This document shows, piece by piece, positions 37,352-47,079 of a stretch of DNA of 61,825 nt (its first letter is position 1; the number at the start of each line of letters is the position of its first letter). The notes under the pieces were generated by a model. That model made no database searches. It was not told the origin of the DNA and saw only the letters and a program-made list of their open reading frames with translations. Position numbers and translations under genes: made by a program. This stretch comes from CAVPOO01 sp963707015. Its GTDB lineage: Bacteria; Pseudomonadota; Gammaproteobacteria; Thiohalobacterales; Thiohalobacteraceae. The stretch lies in the NCBI GenBank assembly GCA_963707015.1, contig CAVPOO010000003.1:1-61825 (forward strand), written 5' to 3'.

Positions 37352-37585
37352 GGTGAGGAGTCAGGAGTCAAGAGAAAAGCCGGGTCGCCTCCTCACTCCT
37401 CACTCCTCACTCCTCACTCCTCACTCCTCACTCCTCACTCCTCATCTCCTCGTACTCCCGTCTCCCGTCTCCCGTCTCCCGTCTCCCGTCTTCCGTATTC
37501 TGTATTCTGTCTTCTGTCTTCTGTCTCCTGCCTTCTGTACTGTCTGTCTTCTGTATTCTGCCTTCTGGCTCCTGGATTCTAGCTT
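37352..37585 (-). repeat. large heptamer array at the 3' end of ilvE
   Basis: About 230 bp. In the ilvE sense: CAGAATC-like, CAGAAGG, CAGAATA, mixed CAGAAGA/CAGGAGA, CAGAATA (two), CGGAAGA, CGGGAGA (four), then GTGAGGA (about seven). A short block in the opposite orientation (GTGAGGAGTCAGGAGTCA, 37352-37370 on the plus strand) lies at the far end, giving a small inverted arrangement. Confidence 0.95.
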
Positions 37586-37594
37586 TTAATCTCC

Positions 37595-38518
37595 TCACTT
37601 CACGTACGTCAACCAATCCGGATACACATCACGCCGCCCGTGCACCTGGTCAAAGTACAAGGCCTGCAGACGCTCGGTAACGGGTCCGCGGGTACCCGAA
37701 CCAATGGGGCGGTCATCGATTTCGCGGATCGGCGTCACCTCGGCGGCTGTGCCGGTAAAGAATGCCTCGTCGGCGATGTAAACTTCGTCCCGGGTTATGC
37801 GCTTCTCGTGGACGCTGAGGCCTTCGTCCGCGGCGAGCCGCATGATGGTGTCACGCGTAATGCCTTCCAGCGCCGAGGTCAGATCGGGCGTATACAGGAC
37901 ACCATCGCGGACAACAAAAATATTCTCGCCACTGCCCTCGGCAACGAATCCCCCGACGTCGAGCAATAAGGCCTCATCATACCCGCAACGAAGCGCCTCA
38001 TTCAGCGCCATCATCGAGTTCATGTAGTTACCGTTGGCCTTGGCCCGGCACATCGTGATATTGACGTGGTGGCGGGTGAAGGAGGAAGTCTTGATACGGA
38101 TGCCCTTCTCCATGTTCTCGGCCCCGAGATAGGCACCCCATTCCCAGGATGCAACAATCACATGCACCTTGAGATTGTCGGCCCGCAGCCCCATCCCTTC
38201 CGACCCGTAGAAACACATGGGACGGATGTAGGCGGACTCGAGACCGTTGTCACGCACCACGCTGCGCTGTGCCTCGTTCAGCGTCTCCGCATCAAAGGGC
38301 ATGGGCATGTTCAGAATGCGTGCCGAATTGAACAGGCGTCGGGTATGCGCCTCGAGCCGGAAGATCGCCGTGCCACGTTCGGCCTTGTAGGCACGCACGC
38401 CTTCGAAGACACCCATACCGTAATGCAGGGTGTGGGTCAGGACGTGAGTGGTCGCGTCCCGCCAGGGGACCAGCTCCCCATCCATCCAGATGACGCCGTC
38501 ACGATCGGCCATTGACAT
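37595..38518 (-). CDS. ilvE: branched-chain amino acid aminotransferase
   Basis: This fold-type IV PLP enzyme makes Leu, Ile and Val from their 2-oxo acids. The 307-aa protein has WMDGELVPWRDATTHVLTHTLHYG at the N-terminus, the PLP-lysine region CRAKANGNYMNSMMAL near residue 160, EGSGENIFVVRDGVLYTP near residue 200, and the phosphate-binding TGTAAEVTPI near residue 255. The start is at 38518 (MSMADRDG), with an ATG two codons inside as alternative. The last codons before the stop (LTYVK) end just at a heptamer array; a second array (38599-38822) lies upstream, at the end of glnE. Confidence 0.97.
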   Translation of the reverse strand: MSMADRDGVIWMDGELVPWRDATTHVLTHTLHYGMGVFEGVRAYKAERGTAIFRLEAHTRRLFNSARILNMPMPFDAETLNEAQRSVVRDNGLESAYIRPMCFYGSEGMGLRADNLKVHVIVASWEWGAYLGAENMEKGIRIKTSSFTRHHVNITMCRAKANGNYMNSMMALNEALRCGYDEALLLDVGGFVAEGSGENIFVVRDGVLYTPDLTSALEGITRDTIMRLAADEGLSVHEKRITRDEVYIADEAFFTGTAAEVTPIREIDDRPIGSGTRGPVTERLQALYFDQVHGRRDVYPDWLTYVK

Positions 38519-38598
38519 CGTTCAGTGCTCCTTCCCGTTCATACGCGGATCACCCCCGGTCGAGTGCTGAATGGGGAGACCCAAATTGTCCCGCCTGC

Positions 38599-38822
38599 CC
38601 CTGACTCCTAACTCCTAACTCCTAACTCCTGACTCCTGACTCCTGACTCCTAACTCCTGACTCCTGACTCCTAACTCCTGACTCCTCACTCCTCACTCCT
38701 CACTCCTCACTTCCAACTCCTAACTCCTGTATTCTGTATCCTGTATTCTGTGTTCTGTGTTCTGTGTTCTGTGTTCTGTATTCTGTATTCTGTATTCTGG
38801 CTTCCGACTCCTCACCCCTCAC
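38599..38822 (-). repeat. large heptamer array at the 3' end of glnE
   Basis: About 224 bp. In the glnE sense: GTGAGGG/GTGAGGA (holding the glnE stop), CAGAATA (three), CAGAACA (four), CAGAATA, TAGGAGT, GTGAGGA (three), then alternating CAGGAGT and TAGGAGT. It fills most of the gap to ilvE. The CAGAACA block is not seen elsewhere in the window and looks like a local variant that then multiplied. Confidence 0.96.
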
Positions 38823-41748
38823 TCCCTACCATCATTCCCTCCCAGATCGCCGTTACCCGCTGCCGATACTCGGCAAACTCGTGCTCACCAACAACCGTCG
38901 ACTCTTCCTGCAGCGTCAGTTCATGCACACGCGCCCGGTAGGCCTTGTAGGCCTCGGTGAGCAGCTCGGCATCCGCTGAGGCAATCAGGCCGGCACCGGC
39001 AAGACCTTCCAGGAGCCGGACGTTGTCGCTGTACTGGGCCAGCTCGGGACGTTGGTGGGCGCCGGATAGAACCTTGTATTGGACCATAAATTCGATGTCT
39101 GCGATACCTCCGGGATCCTGCTTGAGATCAAACCGGCCGCTGCGCCGGGTACCGAGCTCGGCACGCATACGCTCGCGCATCTCGCGCACCGCCTGGCGCA
39201 ATTCCCGCTCATCCCGTGCACGGCAGAGGATCTCCCGCCGAACTCCCAGGAACGCCTCTGCCAGAGTCCGGTCCCCGGCCACTGGCCGCGCCCGCACCAG
39301 CGCCTGGTGTTCCCAGGTCCAGGCCTCCCGGCGCTGATAATCGGTAAAGCTTTCCAGGCTGCTGACCAGAAGACCCGATGCCCCGCTGGGCCGCAGTCGC
39401 ATATCAACCTCATACAGCACCCCTGCCGGTGTCAGGGTGTTGAGCAGATGGATAATCCGCTGTCCAAGCCGGACAAAGAACACGGCATTGTCGAGCGGGC
39501 GCGGACCATCGGTACGCTGAGCTTCGCCGCTGCTGTTGTGGAGAAAGACCAGGTCGAGATCGGACCCATAACTCAACTCGATGCCACCCAGCTTGCCGTA
39601 GGCGATGATTGCGAAACCCGGTCGCCGGGACTTGCCGCCCGACGTGCACACCGGCTTCCCGTGTCGGGCCACCAGGTCCTGCCAGGCCAGTGCCAGCACC
39701 TCGTTCAGCACCGTTTCCGCGATGTCCGTCAGGTAGTCACTGACCACCATCAGCGGCGCTGCCCCGACCACCTCGGCGGCTGCCACGCGCAGTGCATTTG
39801 CCTGCTTGAACTGACGCAGTGCGTCCATCTGTTGCTCGAGATCATCCGCCGGAATGGACTCCAGCAGCTGGCGCAAAGCGGATTCGAGATCGGCATGGCG
39901 TAACGGCGCATAGAGCTGACGTGGATCCAGCAATTCGTCCAGAAGCAGGGGATGTCGCGTCAGCTCATTGGCAATCCAGGGACTGGCGCTGCATAGCCGG
40001 ACCAGCTGTGACAGCACCATGGGATTTTCGATCAAGAGCGCCAGGTACGTGCTCCGGCCGGCGATAGCCTCGATCAAATGCATCACGCGCGGCAAGATAT
40101 CGTCCGGCTGTGGCCCCTCGCCAACAGCCGCCAGCAGCAGTGGCATCAGGCGCTCCAGACGCCTGCGTCCATTGCTGCCGATCATCCGTAACAGGCTGCC
40201 GTCACGAAACTGCAGCAACAGTCGCAGGGCCTCCTCTGGCCTGGCAAAGCCGGTCTCACTCAATACCTGCTTGCCCGCCGCCTCATCCAGCTGGCCGTGC
40301 CAGAGACTCCCCAGGCGGGTGCCGCGCGCAACACTGGCAGGCGCCGCTTCCTCGCGCGGCTCAGCGAAGATCTGCTCGAACTGTTGCTCGACAACGCGGC
40401 GGTGTCGAGCCAGGGTCGAGTGAAAGCTCTCCCAGTTCGCAAAGCCCATCGCCCACGCCAGGCGCGCCTGGCCCTCCGGATCACGGGGCAAGCGATGCGT
40501 CTGTTCGTCGTTCCAGGCCTGCAGGCGATTCTCGACCCGCCGCAGAAAGCAGTAGGCCTCCCCCAGCTGCTCGCTGGCAGCGGCCGGCATCAGTTTCAAA
40601 GCGACAAGGTTCTTGAGCACACGCAGGAGGCGGCGTTCGCGCAGCCGCGGCTCCCTGCCGCCACGAACCAGCTGGAAGACCTGCGCGATAAACTCGACCT
40701 CGCGAATGCCGCCTGGCCCCAGCTTGATATTGTCATTCAGGCCCCGACGCTCGACCTCGCGCTTGATCATGGCCTTCATTGCGCGCAGTTGCTCAAAGAC
40801 GCCGTAATCGATGTAACGCCGGTACACAAAGGGCCGCAACAGTTCCATCAGTTCCGCCCCGGCCGCCAGGTCCCCGGCAATCGGTCGCGCCTTCACGAAG
40901 GCGTAACGTTCCCACTCGCGCCCGTGCGATTGGTAGTACTCCTCGATCGCACCAAAACTGAGAGCCAGTGGACCACTGTCCCCCCAGGGGCGCAAGCGCA
41001 TGTCGACCCGGTAGACAAATCCTTCCTCGGTCGTCTCTCCGAGCGACCTGATCAGACTCTGACCGAGCCGGGCAAAGAACTCATCGGGCGAAGAATCACG
41101 CTGCCTCCCCGGCCTCGCCGAGTCCGGATAGGCAAATATCAGATCGATATCCGACGAAAAATTGAGCTCATGGGCCCCCAGCTTGCCCATGCCCAGGACC
41201 ACAAAAGGCAGGGCCGGTGTGCCGCGTCCCTGTTGCCCGGCTGCCGCCTCCCCTGACTGCCAGGCGAAAAGACGTTCCAGCGCCGCATTGACACAGGCAT
41301 CCGCCAGGGCGGAGAGATCACGCAAGACCTCATCCAGCCCCGCCCAGCCGGCGAGATCCCGCCAGGCGATGCGCACCATTTCACGCCGCCGCACCTGCCG
41401 TAGCAGGCGACCGAGCTCGGCCTCGTCACCGGCCGCTGCTACCGCGGCCCGCAACTTGTCGGCGTACTCTTCTGCAGCGTAGTCGCCAAGCAAGTCGCCC
41501 GTCTCGAGCAAATCGGGCAATAACAGGGGGTGCCGGATACAGCTGCGGGCCACAAAGGCGCTGGCGGCCCACACCCGTTGCAGACTGCGGAGAAAGTCCG
41601 GATGTGCCGGAACCGAGACACCCGCCGCTATCGCGGCCTCAGTGTATGCCTGCCAATGGTCATCGACCTCCTTCTGTAACCGCTCCGGCAAGACCGTTGC
41701 CGTCTTGCCTGGAGGCTCCGCCTGCGACTTCTTTCGTTTTTTTGCCAT
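38812..41748 (-). CDS. glnE: bifunctional glutamine synthetase adenylyltransferase/removase
   Basis: GlnE attaches AMP to, and phosphorolytically removes it from, glutamine synthetase in response to PII and glutamine. The 978-aa protein contains two nucleotidyltransferase domains, each with the paired Asp motif: NFSSDIDLIFAYPDS near residue 205 and YGSDLDLVFLHNSSG near residue 725. Linker and regulatory helices lie between them. The ATG at 41748 (MAKKRKKSQ) is chosen; the codon three upstream is TTG. The C-terminal residues (VGSEG) and stop fall inside a heptamer array. It stands alone, divergent from pilU. The gap 41749-42032 holds no other feature I can support. Confidence 0.97.
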   Translation of the reverse strand: MAKKRKKSQAEPPGKTATVLPERLQKEVDDHWQAYTEAAIAAGVSVPAHPDFLRSLQRVWAASAFVARSCIRHPLLLPDLLETGDLLGDYAAEEYADKLRAAVAAAGDEAELGRLLRQVRRREMVRIAWRDLAGWAGLDEVLRDLSALADACVNAALERLFAWQSGEAAAGQQGRGTPALPFVVLGMGKLGAHELNFSSDIDLIFAYPDSARPGRQRDSSPDEFFARLGQSLIRSLGETTEEGFVYRVDMRLRPWGDSGPLALSFGAIEEYYQSHGREWERYAFVKARPIAGDLAAGAELMELLRPFVYRRYIDYGVFEQLRAMKAMIKREVERRGLNDNIKLGPGGIREVEFIAQVFQLVRGGREPRLRERRLLRVLKNLVALKLMPAAASEQLGEAYCFLRRVENRLQAWNDEQTHRLPRDPEGQARLAWAMGFANWESFHSTLARHRRVVEQQFEQIFAEPREEAAPASVARGTRLGSLWHGQLDEAAGKQVLSETGFARPEEALRLLLQFRDGSLLRMIGSNGRRRLERLMPLLLAAVGEGPQPDDILPRVMHLIEAIAGRSTYLALLIENPMVLSQLVRLCSASPWIANELTRHPLLLDELLDPRQLYAPLRHADLESALRQLLESIPADDLEQQMDALRQFKQANALRVAAAEVVGAAPLMVVSDYLTDIAETVLNEVLALAWQDLVARHGKPVCTSGGKSRRPGFAIIAYGKLGGIELSYGSDLDLVFLHNSSGEAQRTDGPRPLDNAVFFVRLGQRIIHLLNTLTPAGVLYEVDMRLRPSGASGLLVSSLESFTDYQRREAWTWEHQALVRARPVAGDRTLAEAFLGVRREILCRARDERELRQAVREMRERMRAELGTRRSGRFDLKQDPGGIADIEFMVQYKVLSGAHQRPELAQYSDNVRLLEGLAGAGLIASADAELLTEAYKAYRARVHELTLQEESTVVGEHEFAEYRQRVTAIWEGMMVGSEG

Positions 41749-42032
41749 TTCATTCAATTAGTTGGTCACGGCTCGCGCCGGAAGCTGAAATACTTCGCGT
41801 GACTGAGCATAACGTAGGGAGTCAGCGATGCGTAGCAAGGTTCAATTCATGAATATGCGGCCCCTCCGGACGGCTCCGGGTCCACGAACCCGGACTGTGC
41901 CGGCAAACCGACGAGGCCCCCATTCCCGTGCTGCTGTTTCGCGCGAATTCCGCCGGTTCCCTGGCCTTGCCTTGCTCAAGCCGCGCCGGAATCCGCCGTC
42001 AATCTGGTAGTTAACGAGACGCTGGGGGCGCT

Positions 42033-43181
42033 ATGGAATTCAAAGATTACCTGAAAATCCTGGTCATGAAAGATGGCTCGGACCTTTACCTGAGTACCGG
42101 TGCGCCACCGATTGGCAAGTTTCACGGCATCATGAAGGTAATGGATAAGGCCACACTGACGCCGGAGCGGATCAAGGACATCGCCTACAGCGTTATGGAT
42201 AAGGACCAGATACAGAATTTCGAACAGAAGCCGGAGATGAATCTCGCTATCTCGGAGACCGGCGTCGGGCGCTTCCGTGTCAATATCTTTCGGCAGCGGA
42301 ACAGCGTCGGCATGGTGGTACGAAACATCAAGACCGTCATACCGGGCTGGGAAAGCCTGGGTCTGCCGCCGGTACTTACCGACATCATCATGAGCAAGCG
42401 CGGGCTGGTGCTCTTCGTCGGCGCGACCGGTTCCGGCAAGTCGACATCACTGGCCTCCCTGATTGACCACCGCAACACGAATACAGCCGGCCACATCATC
42501 ACCATCGAGGATCCGGTTGAATTCGTGCACCAGCACAAGAAGTCCATCATTAACCAGCGCGAAGTCGGTCTCGATACCGATTGTTATGAAGACGCGCTCA
42601 AGAACACCCTGCGACAGGCGCCCGATGTTATCCTCATCGGCGAGGTTCGTGAACGACAGACGATGCAGCACGCCATTACCTTCGCGGAAACCGGCCACCT
42701 GTGCCTGTCCACCCTGCACGCGAACAATGCCAACCAGGCCTTCGACCGCATCATCAACTTCTTCCCCGAGGATATGCGTGATCAGCTGCTCCTCGACCTG
42801 TCACTGAACTTCCGCGCCTTCGTCTCCCAGCGTCTGGTAAAGACGACCGATGGCAAACGCACCGCCGCAGTTGAAATCCTGCTCGGCACCCCGCTGATTC
42901 AGGAACTCGTACGTCGCGGCGACATACACGAGATCAAGGACGTCATGGAAAGATCCGAGAACCTCGGCATGCAGACTTTCGACAGCGCCCTCTACAAGCT
43001 GTACCGTCAGGGTACCATCAGCATGCAAGAGGCGCTGCGCAATTCCGACTCGCCGAACAACCTGCGTCTGAAGATCAGCCTGAGCGATGACCAGGCTGCC
43101 GAACAACTCACCGAAGACGCCAACAAGAAAATGAGTCTGGTTGATCATGACCCCTCGAAGAGTAACCTGTCGTTCGGTTAG
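42033..43181 (+). CDS. pilU: type IV pilus retraction ATPase PilU
   Basis: A hexameric secretion-superfamily ATPase that, with PilT, retracts type IV pili from the cytoplasmic side of the inner membrane. The 382-aa length matches PilU rather than PilT. It has MEFKDYLKILVMKDGSDLYLS at the N-terminus, Walker A VGATGSGKSTS near residue 133, the Asp box TIEDPVEFVHQH near residue 165, Walker B VILIGEVRERQTM near residue 207, and the His box LSTLHANNA near residue 230. The GDGSDLYL and HQHKKSIINQREVG segments are PilU-like. The PilU-specific C-terminal extension follows QTFDSAL. PilT is not in the window. A short heptamer array begins at the stop codon. Confidence 0.93.
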   Translation: MEFKDYLKILVMKDGSDLYLSTGAPPIGKFHGIMKVMDKATLTPERIKDIAYSVMDKDQIQNFEQKPEMNLAISETGVGRFRVNIFRQRNSVGMVVRNIKTVIPGWESLGLPPVLTDIIMSKRGLVLFVGATGSGKSTSLASLIDHRNTNTAGHIITIEDPVEFVHQHKKSIINQREVGLDTDCYEDALKNTLRQAPDVILIGEVRERQTMQHAITFAETGHLCLSTLHANNANQAFDRIINFFPEDMRDQLLLDLSLNFRAFVSQRLVKTTDGKRTAAVEILLGTPLIQELVRRGDIHEIKDVMERSENLGMQTFDSALYKLYRQGTISMQEALRNSDSPNNLRLKISLSDDQAAEQLTEDANKKMSLVDHDPSKSNLSFG

Positions 43182-43185
43182 AAGA

Positions 43186-43238
43186 CGGTGAGGAGGTAGG
43201 AGTGAGGAGTTAGGAGTTAGGAGTTAGGAGTCAGGGAG
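43186..43238 (+). repeat. short heptamer array after pilU
   Basis: GTGAGGA, GTAGGA-type, then TAGGAGT (three) and CAGGGAG, purine-rich in the pilU sense and starting 4 bp after its stop. It is the only array followed by a clear intrinsic terminator. Confidence 0.9.
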
Positions 43239-43278
43239 AGGACATGAGATGCCCCCTCGGCTCCGCAGCCCCGCAAAA

Positions 43279-43307
43279 AAAGACCCCGCCGTAATAGCGG
43301 GGTCTTT
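43279..43307. terminator. bidirectional intrinsic terminator between pilU and groEL
   Basis: A perfect 11-bp stem AAAGACCCCGC / GCGGGGTCTTT with a 7-nt loop, preceded by a run of A and followed by TTTCGTTTTT. It can terminate both convergent genes. Confidence 0.92.
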
Positions 43308-43337
43308 CGTTTTTCCAGCTAAACAGCAGCCTGGGCT

Positions 43338-44987
<1,650 letters not shown>

Positions 44988-45030
44988 GTTTCGTTTCCTC
45001 TTTACTTACAGAATTCTGATGGTTGAACGT

Positions 45031-45321
45031 TTAGCCCTCGATGACTGCAACGATATCTTCTTCGCGCATCACCAGGAGTTCTTCACCGTCCACCTTTACC
45101 TCGGTGCCGGAATATTTTCCAAACAGCACCTTGTCACCTACTTTGACGTCCAGCGCGCGGACATCGCCGTTCTCGAGGATCTTGCCATTACCGGCAGCCA
45201 CAACCTCGCCCCGGATTGGCTTCTCGGCAGCGGTGTCCGGGATAACGATACCGCCGGCAGAAGTACGCTCTTCTTCCATGCGTTTGATGATCACTCGATC
45301 ATGCAACGGACGAATATTCAT
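45031..45321 (-). CDS. groS: co-chaperonin GroES
   Basis: The 96-aa heptameric lid of the GroEL chamber. It starts MNIRPLHDRVIIKRMEEE, has the mobile loop around SAGGIVIPDTAAEKPIRG (residues 20-37), and contains VGDKVLFGKYSGTEVKVDGEE and the LVMREEDIVAVIEG C-terminus. The ATG at 45321 follows GAAGGAGA at good spacing. A CIRCE operator and a sigma-70-type promoter lie within 130 bp upstream, so the operon should be repressed by HrcA under normal conditions and induced by heat or misfolded protein. Confidence 0.99.
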   Translation of the reverse strand: MNIRPLHDRVIIKRMEEERTSAGGIVIPDTAAEKPIRGEVVAAGNGKILENGDVRALDVKVGDKVLFGKYSGTEVKVDGEELLVMREEDIVAVIEG

Positions 45322-45395
45322 ATGGATAAGTCTCCTTCATCACAGATAATAAGGAATTTTCTGAGTCATTGAGCATAAAGGCAGAGACGCCATTA

Positions 45396-45422
45396 TTAGC
45401 ACTCTACCCGAGTGAGTGCTAA
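45396..45422. promoter_or_regulatory. CIRCE operator (HrcA site) of groESL
   Basis: Perfect consensus TTAGCACTC-N9-GAGTGCTAA, 75 bp upstream of groES. It directly abuts the -10 of the promoter, so HrcA binding would block transcription. Confidence 0.97.
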
Positions 45423-45449
45423 TGATAGCGGCGGAATTGACTGAGTCAA
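45422..45449 (-). promoter_or_regulatory. sigma-70-type promoter of groESL
   Basis: On the minus strand, TTGACT and TATCAT are separated by 16 bp, and the CIRCE operator begins at the last base of the -10. The -35 region is itself part of a short palindrome TTGACTGAGTCAA. From 45450 to 45577 I see nothing else I can support. Confidence 0.7.
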
Positions 45450-45577
45450 GTCAAAGGACTGATATAAATAATCTATGCATGACAAATAACAATTATGGCC
45501 TTGCGCCCAGGCTCCTCAGGGGACCGGAAGCTGGCGCACGCTTGCGGCCGCATCAACCGCCGCCCTGTCCAGCATGT

Positions 45578-45597
45578 GCCACCGAACCCACGGAACA
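45578..45597 (-). repeat. solo CCACGG element, degenerate
   Basis: GCCACCGAACCCACGGAAC is a short left-type unit of the CCACGG family, lying about 40 bp from the intact MITE-like element. Confidence 0.5.
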
Positions 45598-45635
45598 AGA
45601 TTGGTTCTCATACTTCGTAGGACCCGGTAGATAGA

Positions 45636-45795
45636 AGCCTGTCGGACTTAGGCTGATTCTACTGCGGCGGCGGGAGAGCGGCCCAAAGCCTCCCGCTTTC
45701 TCGTTGCGTAGGGCCCACTATGCGCCTCGAAATCGTGAGGCTTTGTGCTCGCGCTCTCCCACCTGCCTCGTCACGAACCCCTAAGTCCGACAGGC
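45636..45795 (-). mobile_element. MITE-like element with perfect 17-bp terminal inverted repeats
   Basis: The 160-bp element begins AGCCTGTCGGACTTAGG and ends with its exact reverse complement. It has no coding capacity. Its interior also has pairable arms (GGCGGGAGAGCGG and CTCTCCCACC), so the RNA could fold extensively. A decayed copy in reverse orientation is at 5820-5978. No transposase gene is in the window. No clear target-site duplication is visible. Confidence 0.85.
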
Positions 45796-45837
45796 TCCTA
45801 GCCGGCACCCCTAGGTTGGGTGCAGAAATCTCCGCCC

Positions 45838-45932
45838 TTCTTCTTCTGTCTACCGTCTTCTGGCTTCTGTCTACCGTCTCCTGCATTCTGCATTCTGCAT
45901 TCTGCATTCTGTATTCTGTATTCTGTATTCTG
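45838..45932 (-). repeat. heptamer array at the 3' end of fxsA
   Basis: In the fxsA sense: CAGAATA (three), CAGAATG (four), then CAGGAGA, CGGTAGA and CAGAAGA/C units. It begins within about ten bases of the fxsA stop. Confidence 0.93.
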
Positions 45933-45941
45933 ATTTTTGAC

Positions 45942-46385
45942 TCACTCGTCCTCCCGCCTGAACTCGCCCTCGATGGTGACGTGGCGCCCCTCCTCGGAAC
46001 GCTTGCCACCGTGGCCGCCGGGCACGATCATCCGCCGCTCCACGATTCGCCTGATCACTGCCTGCCGCAGGGGAGGAATCAGACAGAGAAATCCAATCAG
46101 ATCGGTAAAAAACCCCGGCGTGAGCAAGAGAGCTCCGGCGATGATCAGGACCACGCCCTCCATCAGCTCCATAGCCGGAAGCTGTCCCTGCGCCAGACTG
46201 AGCTGAAAGCGCTGAAGCGTTATCAGTCCCTGATGCCGCAGCAAGAGTGCGCCGAGCACCGCCGTAAACACCACAAAAAATATGGTGGGGATGGCCCCGA
46301 TCCAGCCCCCGACTTGGATCAGAATAAAGATTTCAATCAGCGGTACGGTGAAAAACAGCAGCAGCAGAATGGGCAAGGGATTCAT
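45942..46385 (-). CDS. fxsA: FxsA family inner-membrane protein
   Basis: A 147-aa cytoplasmic-membrane protein of the FxsA (phage T7 exclusion suppressor) family; the physiological role is unknown. Three or four hydrophobic segments are visible (residues 3-25, 28-50, 75-105), including the family motif IFILIQVGGWIGA and the LLTPGFFTDLIGFL loop. The soluble C-terminus is charged. The ATG at 46385 (MNPLPILLLLFF) matches the family start; the frame upstream runs through a heptamer array and is spurious. The gene is divergent from cutA and has arrays at both ends. It lies near groESL, a neighbourhood also seen in enterobacteria. Confidence 0.9.
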   Translation of the reverse strand: MNPLPILLLLFFTVPLIEIFILIQVGGWIGAIPTIFFVVFTAVLGALLLRHQGLITLQRFQLSLAQGQLPAMELMEGVVLIIAGALLLTPGFFTDLIGFLCLIPPLRQAVIRRIVERRMIVPGGHGGKRSEEGRHVTIEGEFRREDE

Positions 46386-46405
46386 GCACCAGACCATAGC
46401 ATATT

Positions 46406-46478
46406 GGGTGAGGGGTGAGGGGTGAGGGGTGAGGGGTGAGGGGTGAGGGGTGAGGGGTGAGGAGTGAGGAGTGAGGAA
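46406..46478 (+). repeat. heptamer array upstream of fxsA
   Basis: About ten GTGAGGG/GTGAGGA units, purine-rich on the plus strand. Unlike the gene-end arrays, this one lies upstream of the neighbouring gene (fxsA), only about 20 bp from its start codon. It faces the pyrimidine-rich array at 46694-46748 around a central CCACGG element. Confidence 0.95.
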
Positions 46479-46560
46479 CAAAATTGATTCCTATTTCTGC
46501 CTCTTCAGCAGAATCTGTGGGTCGCTGAAACCGTGCGGCAACGCTCACCCAAATATATTC

Positions 46561-46632
46561 GCCACGGAATCCACGGAACCCACAGAAGGAAGCATCAATA
46601 ATTTTTCCGTGGATTCCGTGGGTTCCGTGGCC
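46561..46632. repeat. inverted CCACGG/CCGTGG pair between fxsA and cutA
   Basis: A left unit (GCCACGGAATCCACGGAACC) and a right unit (TTTTTCCGTGGATTCCGTGG) are separated by about 15 bp. It is the best-preserved compact form in the window and could fold into a long hairpin. TGATCGAAACGAAGCAATCGG (46646-46666) and a heptamer array follow, as at 26602-26962. Confidence 0.85.
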
Positions 46633-46693
46633 AACAACCAGGTCTTGATCGAAACGAAGCAATCGGTGCGCAAGACACACCCTGGCCCCACTT

Positions 46694-46748
<55 letters not shown>

Positions 46749-46752
46749 GTCC

Positions 46753-47079
46753 ATGCCCGGATCACACATCATCGCCTTATGCACCGTTCCCGATACGGCG
46801 ACTGCGGAAAAACTCGCCCGCATCCTGATCGAAAACCATCTCGCTGCCTGCGTGAATATCATGCCGCGCCTGACCTCGGTGTACTATTGGCAGGGTCAGA
46901 TCGAGACCTCTGACGAGCTGCTGCTATTAATCAAGACGCGCAGCGACCGATACCCTGACCTGGAAGCGACTATCCGGGACAGTCATCCTTATGAACTTCC
47001 AGAAATTATCTCAGTCCCAATAGCACAAGGCCTCGACGCCTATTTCAACTGGATCGACCAGACACTGACTCCACAATGA
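46753..47079 (+). CDS. cutA: CutA1 divalent-cation tolerance protein
   Basis: A 108-aa trimeric CutA1 protein, linked to copper and other divalent-cation tolerance. Family motifs are CTVPDTATAEKLARILIENHLAACVNI near residue 10, YYWQGQIETSDELLLLIKT near residue 44, and HPYELPEIISVPI near residue 80. The ATG at 46753 (MPGSHIIALC) is chosen; the frame runs open far upstream only because it passes through a heptamer array. No Shine-Dalgarno is visible: the bases before the start are array units (TATTCTGTCCGTCC). Its stop overlaps the dsbD start (ATGA), so the pair is translationally coupled, a common cutA-dsbD arrangement. Confidence 0.95.
   Translation: MPGSHIIALCTVPDTATAEKLARILIENHLAACVNIMPRLTSVYYWQGQIETSDELLLLIKTRSDRYPDLEATIRDSHPYELPEIISVPIAQGLDAYFNWIDQTLTPQ

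Noticed and set aside
41828..42010. 60-aa ORF between glnE and pilU
   Set aside because: Pro/Arg-rich, no start signal, no recognisable family.
45416..45634. 72-aa ORF upstream of groES
   Set aside because: It overlaps the groESL promoter and CIRCE and ends near the MITE; no protein-like features.
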